DNA from: Streptococcus merionis DSM 19192
GTDB lineage: Bacteria; Bacillota; Bacilli; Lactobacillales; Streptococcaceae
NCBI RefSeq assembly: GCF_000380085.1
Contig: NZ_KB904544.1
Span: forward strand, 1 to 63,618
Length of the DNA: 63,618 bases
Direction: 5' to 3'
Position 1 is the first letter of the stretch. Each line of letters begins with the position of its first letter. A model generated the notes under the pieces. It ran no database searches, was not told the DNA's origin, and saw only the letters and a list, made by a program, of their open reading frames with translations. Below, in pieces: positions 62,240 to 63,618 of the stretch. The position numbers were made by a program, and so were the translations under genes.

Positions 62240-63184
62240 TCACACATGACTCACAATGAGCGCCATCTTACCTTTAAATTGCCATGCTTTCACTGTATTG
62301 GGCAGGATGAAATGCGCGCCTTTTTCAAGTGGATAGACCGTATCATTAATGACAAGGCTACCTTGACCGTCGATAACTGAAATCAGTAGATAAGGCGCGG
62401 TTTGCTCTACAGAAATGGAGCCTGAAATCTCCCATTTTTCAACGGTAAAGAAGGGATTCGCGACCAAAGTAGTTAGTGCGAGATTTTCCAATTTCACCAT
62501 ACTTGGTGCGCTATTTTGTGGCTGGCCAATCGTCAGGACATCTAGCGATTGCTGGATATGAAGCGGGCGCAACTGTCCTGAGTCATCCCTGCGGTCAAAA
62601 TCATAAACCCGATAAGTCGTATCGCTTGATTGCTGGGTTTCTAAAATTAAGATGCCCGGTCCAATAGCGTGAAGCGTACCGCTCGGCACATAGAAGAAGT
62701 CACCGGTTTTAACGGGAACGCGCGTGAGGAGCTTATCCCAGTTGCCGCTGTTAATCCAGTCCACTAGCTCCTCTCGCGATGTAGCTTCATGTCCGTAGAT
62801 AATTTCAGCACCAGGCTCAGCGTCCAAAATATACCAGCACTCGGTCTTGCCAAGCTCTCCTTCGTGAGCCATTCCATAGGTATCATCTGGATGAACTTGA
62901 ACACTGAGCCAATCGTTGGCATCTAATATTTTGGTTAGGAGGGGAAAGACAGAGCTGTCAGGATTGCCAAATAAATCAGGCTCATCTCGATACAGCTGAT
63001 CTAAGGTCAGGCCACTCCAGTCGCCGTTGGTGACTGTCGATGGCCCATTGGGGTGGGCAGAAATAGCCCAGTACTCTCCTGTATGATCACTTGGAAGGTC
63101 ATAACCAAAGTGAGTGTTAAGACGAACTCCGCCCCAAATTTTTTCATGCATGGTTGAGGTCAAAAATAAAGGTTCAGCTGTCAT
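62240..63184 (-). CDS. manA: mannose-6-phosphate isomerase, class I
   Basis: The 314-residue cupin enzyme has metal ligands Gln96/His98 (SVQVHPDD), Glu115 (GKTECWYIL) and His172 (VPSGTLHAIGPG). It interconverts mannose 6-phosphate and fructose 6-phosphate. The promoter lies near 63298 (minus), surrounded by repeated half-sites. It suits the mannose branch of sugar metabolism with the phosphohexomutase at 28960. Confidence 0.93.
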   Translation of the reverse strand: MTAEPLFLTSTMHEKIWGGVRLNTHFGYDLPSDHTGEYWAISAHPNGPSTVTNGDWSGLTLDQLYRDEPDLFGNPDSSVFPLLTKILDANDWLSVQVHPDDTYGMAHEGELGKTECWYILDAEPGAEIIYGHEATSREELVDWINSGNWDKLLTRVPVKTGDFFYVPSGTLHAIGPGILILETQQSSDTTYRVYDFDRRDDSGQLRPLHIQQSLDVLTIGQPQNSAPSMVKLENLALTTLVANPFFTVEKWEISGSISVEQTAPYLLISVIDGQGSLVINDTVYPLEKGAHFILPNTVKAWQFKGKMALIVSHV

Positions 63185-63219
63185 TCGGAAACCAACTTTC
63201 TAATACGATTTCTAGCAAT

Positions 63220-63338
63220 CAGTATTCACACGCAAAATGCCTGATTTTTTGATGATCAAGCCAGTTTTCACAGTGAATACTGGTTGTTCTTGTTACCATC
63301 ATATCATAAGAAGGCGAATTAGGAAACTGTGAATACAG
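63220..63338 (-). promoter_or_regulatory. manA promoter with four related half-sites
   Basis: CAGTATTCACA (63220-63230), the 23-bp inverted repeat at 63261-63283 (CCAGTTTTCAC-A-GTGAATACTGG, one mismatch) and CTGTGAATACAG (63327-63338) share one half-site. The -10 TATGAT with TGA lies on the minus strand at 63306-63298, between them. They suggest a repressor acting on both sides of the start. Confidence 0.6.
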
Positions 63339-63355
63339 GATTTAAAAATTTTGTT

Positions 63356-63618
63356 TATAGTCATTAAGTTTTAAAATAGTCTTCAAAACATTCGGAAATG
63401 CTAGAGAGTTTTCTTAACAGCTCTGTTATATGGTACTTCAAAACTGCCCAAGTTTGTTCAATTGGGTTTAGTTCAGGGGAATAAGGTGGTAGTGGCAAAA
63501 AATAGTGATGATGTTGAATACCAATGTTATCCAGTCTGGATTTGGGATGAAAGGAAGCATTATCCATAATCACAAGATGAGGTTCCCTTAGGCTAGGGAT
63601 CAACTGTTGCTCAAACCA
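63356..63618 (-). mobile_element. 3' end of IS630-family insertion sequence (inverted copy)
   Basis: Reverse complement of 3-265, identical over 263 bp. The element's outer end is at 63356; the rest is cut by the window end. Confidence 0.75.
63364..63618 (-). CDS. IS630-family transposase, C-terminal part (start outside window)
   Basis: Same 84 residues as at 3-257, with VIMDNASFHPKS and PYSPELNPIEQTW. The gene starts beyond the window. Having the identical tail in opposite orientation at both window ends is the strongest sign that this piece ends in a repeated element. Confidence 0.85.
   Translation of the reverse strand, partial: WFEQQLIPSLREPHLVIMDNASFHPKSRLDNIGIQHHHYFLPLPPYSPELNPIEQTWAVLKYHITELLRKLSSISECFEDYFKT

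Overview
The window reads as a chromosomal segment of a Streptococcus. The run truB-ribF-spx-UPF0223-inositol phosphatase-RsmF and the pstS-C-A-B-B-phoU block are arranged as in that genus. Other support comes from a water-forming NADH oxidase, lysS, a Gor-type glutathione reductase, the AAGGAG ribosome sites, and many promoters with an extended -10 (TGnTAnAAT). I see no rRNA, tRNA, CRISPR array, phage module or plasmid origin. Both ends stop inside copies of the same IS630-family transposase gene, in inverted orientation with identical sequence. The segment therefore looks like an assembly piece that breaks in a multicopy insertion sequence.

Layout. 1-3.6 kb: IS end, then a bacteriocin-type membrane protein and ABC ATPase pair with no evident bacteriocin gene but with two very small upstream reading frames. 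3.9-6.3 kb: Cof-type phosphatase, DUF1294 protein, small membrane protein and a predicted ATPase. 6.4-19.1 kb: carbohydrate island. One operon, with a cre site over its promoter, carries a GH1 phospho-glycosidase, a MupG/DUF871 protein, a PRD regulator, IIB, IIA, a DUF3284 protein and IIC. A second operon, under RAT antitermination, carries a LicT-type antiterminator and an EIIBC without EIIA. An OYE flavoprotein, a YdcZ-type transporter and a ChbG-like deacetylase follow. 19.1-28.6 kb: LysR regulator, aldo/keto reductase, NTF2-like and NAD(P)-binding proteins, then a tightly overlapping operon with a ConA-like protein, an MDR oxidoreductase, MarR, an NmrA-like protein and an OpuC-type osmoprotectant ABC transporter. 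28.7-41.6 kb: decayed ABC ATPase fragment, hexose phosphomutase, HTH-TPR regulator, acetyltransferase-Ogt-ArsC/Spx-like genes, glutathione reductase, MacAB-like exporter, SH3-like lipoprotein, LLM flavoprotein and glutathionyl-hydroquinone reductase. 41.6-49.4 kb: lysS with phosphatase, YbaK and DUF368 genes upstream on the minus strand, then aldo/keto reductase, ParB-like protein, M42 peptidase and NADH oxidase. 49.4-63.2 kb: hairpin-rich spacer, DUF2130, GNAT, core genes truB to rsmF, pst-phoU, and manA on the minus strand.

How the genes work together. The first half is mainly PTS sugar uptake under carbon-catabolite, PRD and antitermination control. A redox/thiol theme recurs: gor, nox, OYE, MDR, LLM flavoprotein, GSH-hydroquinone reductase, Spx-type proteins and three NAD(P)-binding or aldo/keto enzymes. 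The most notable regulatory signals are 11-bp-phased TGTAA/TTACA repeats ahead of pstS and of a lipoprotein gene, four related half-sites around the manA promoter, a 16-bp palindrome ahead of nox, a hairpin with a T-run just before the lysS ribosome site, and truB (perhaps also ribF) starts that seem leaderless. The best candidates for undescribed biology are the tiny coupled frame ahead of the DUF1430 exporter, and the amino-sugar/beta-glucoside neighbourhood with split PTS parts.
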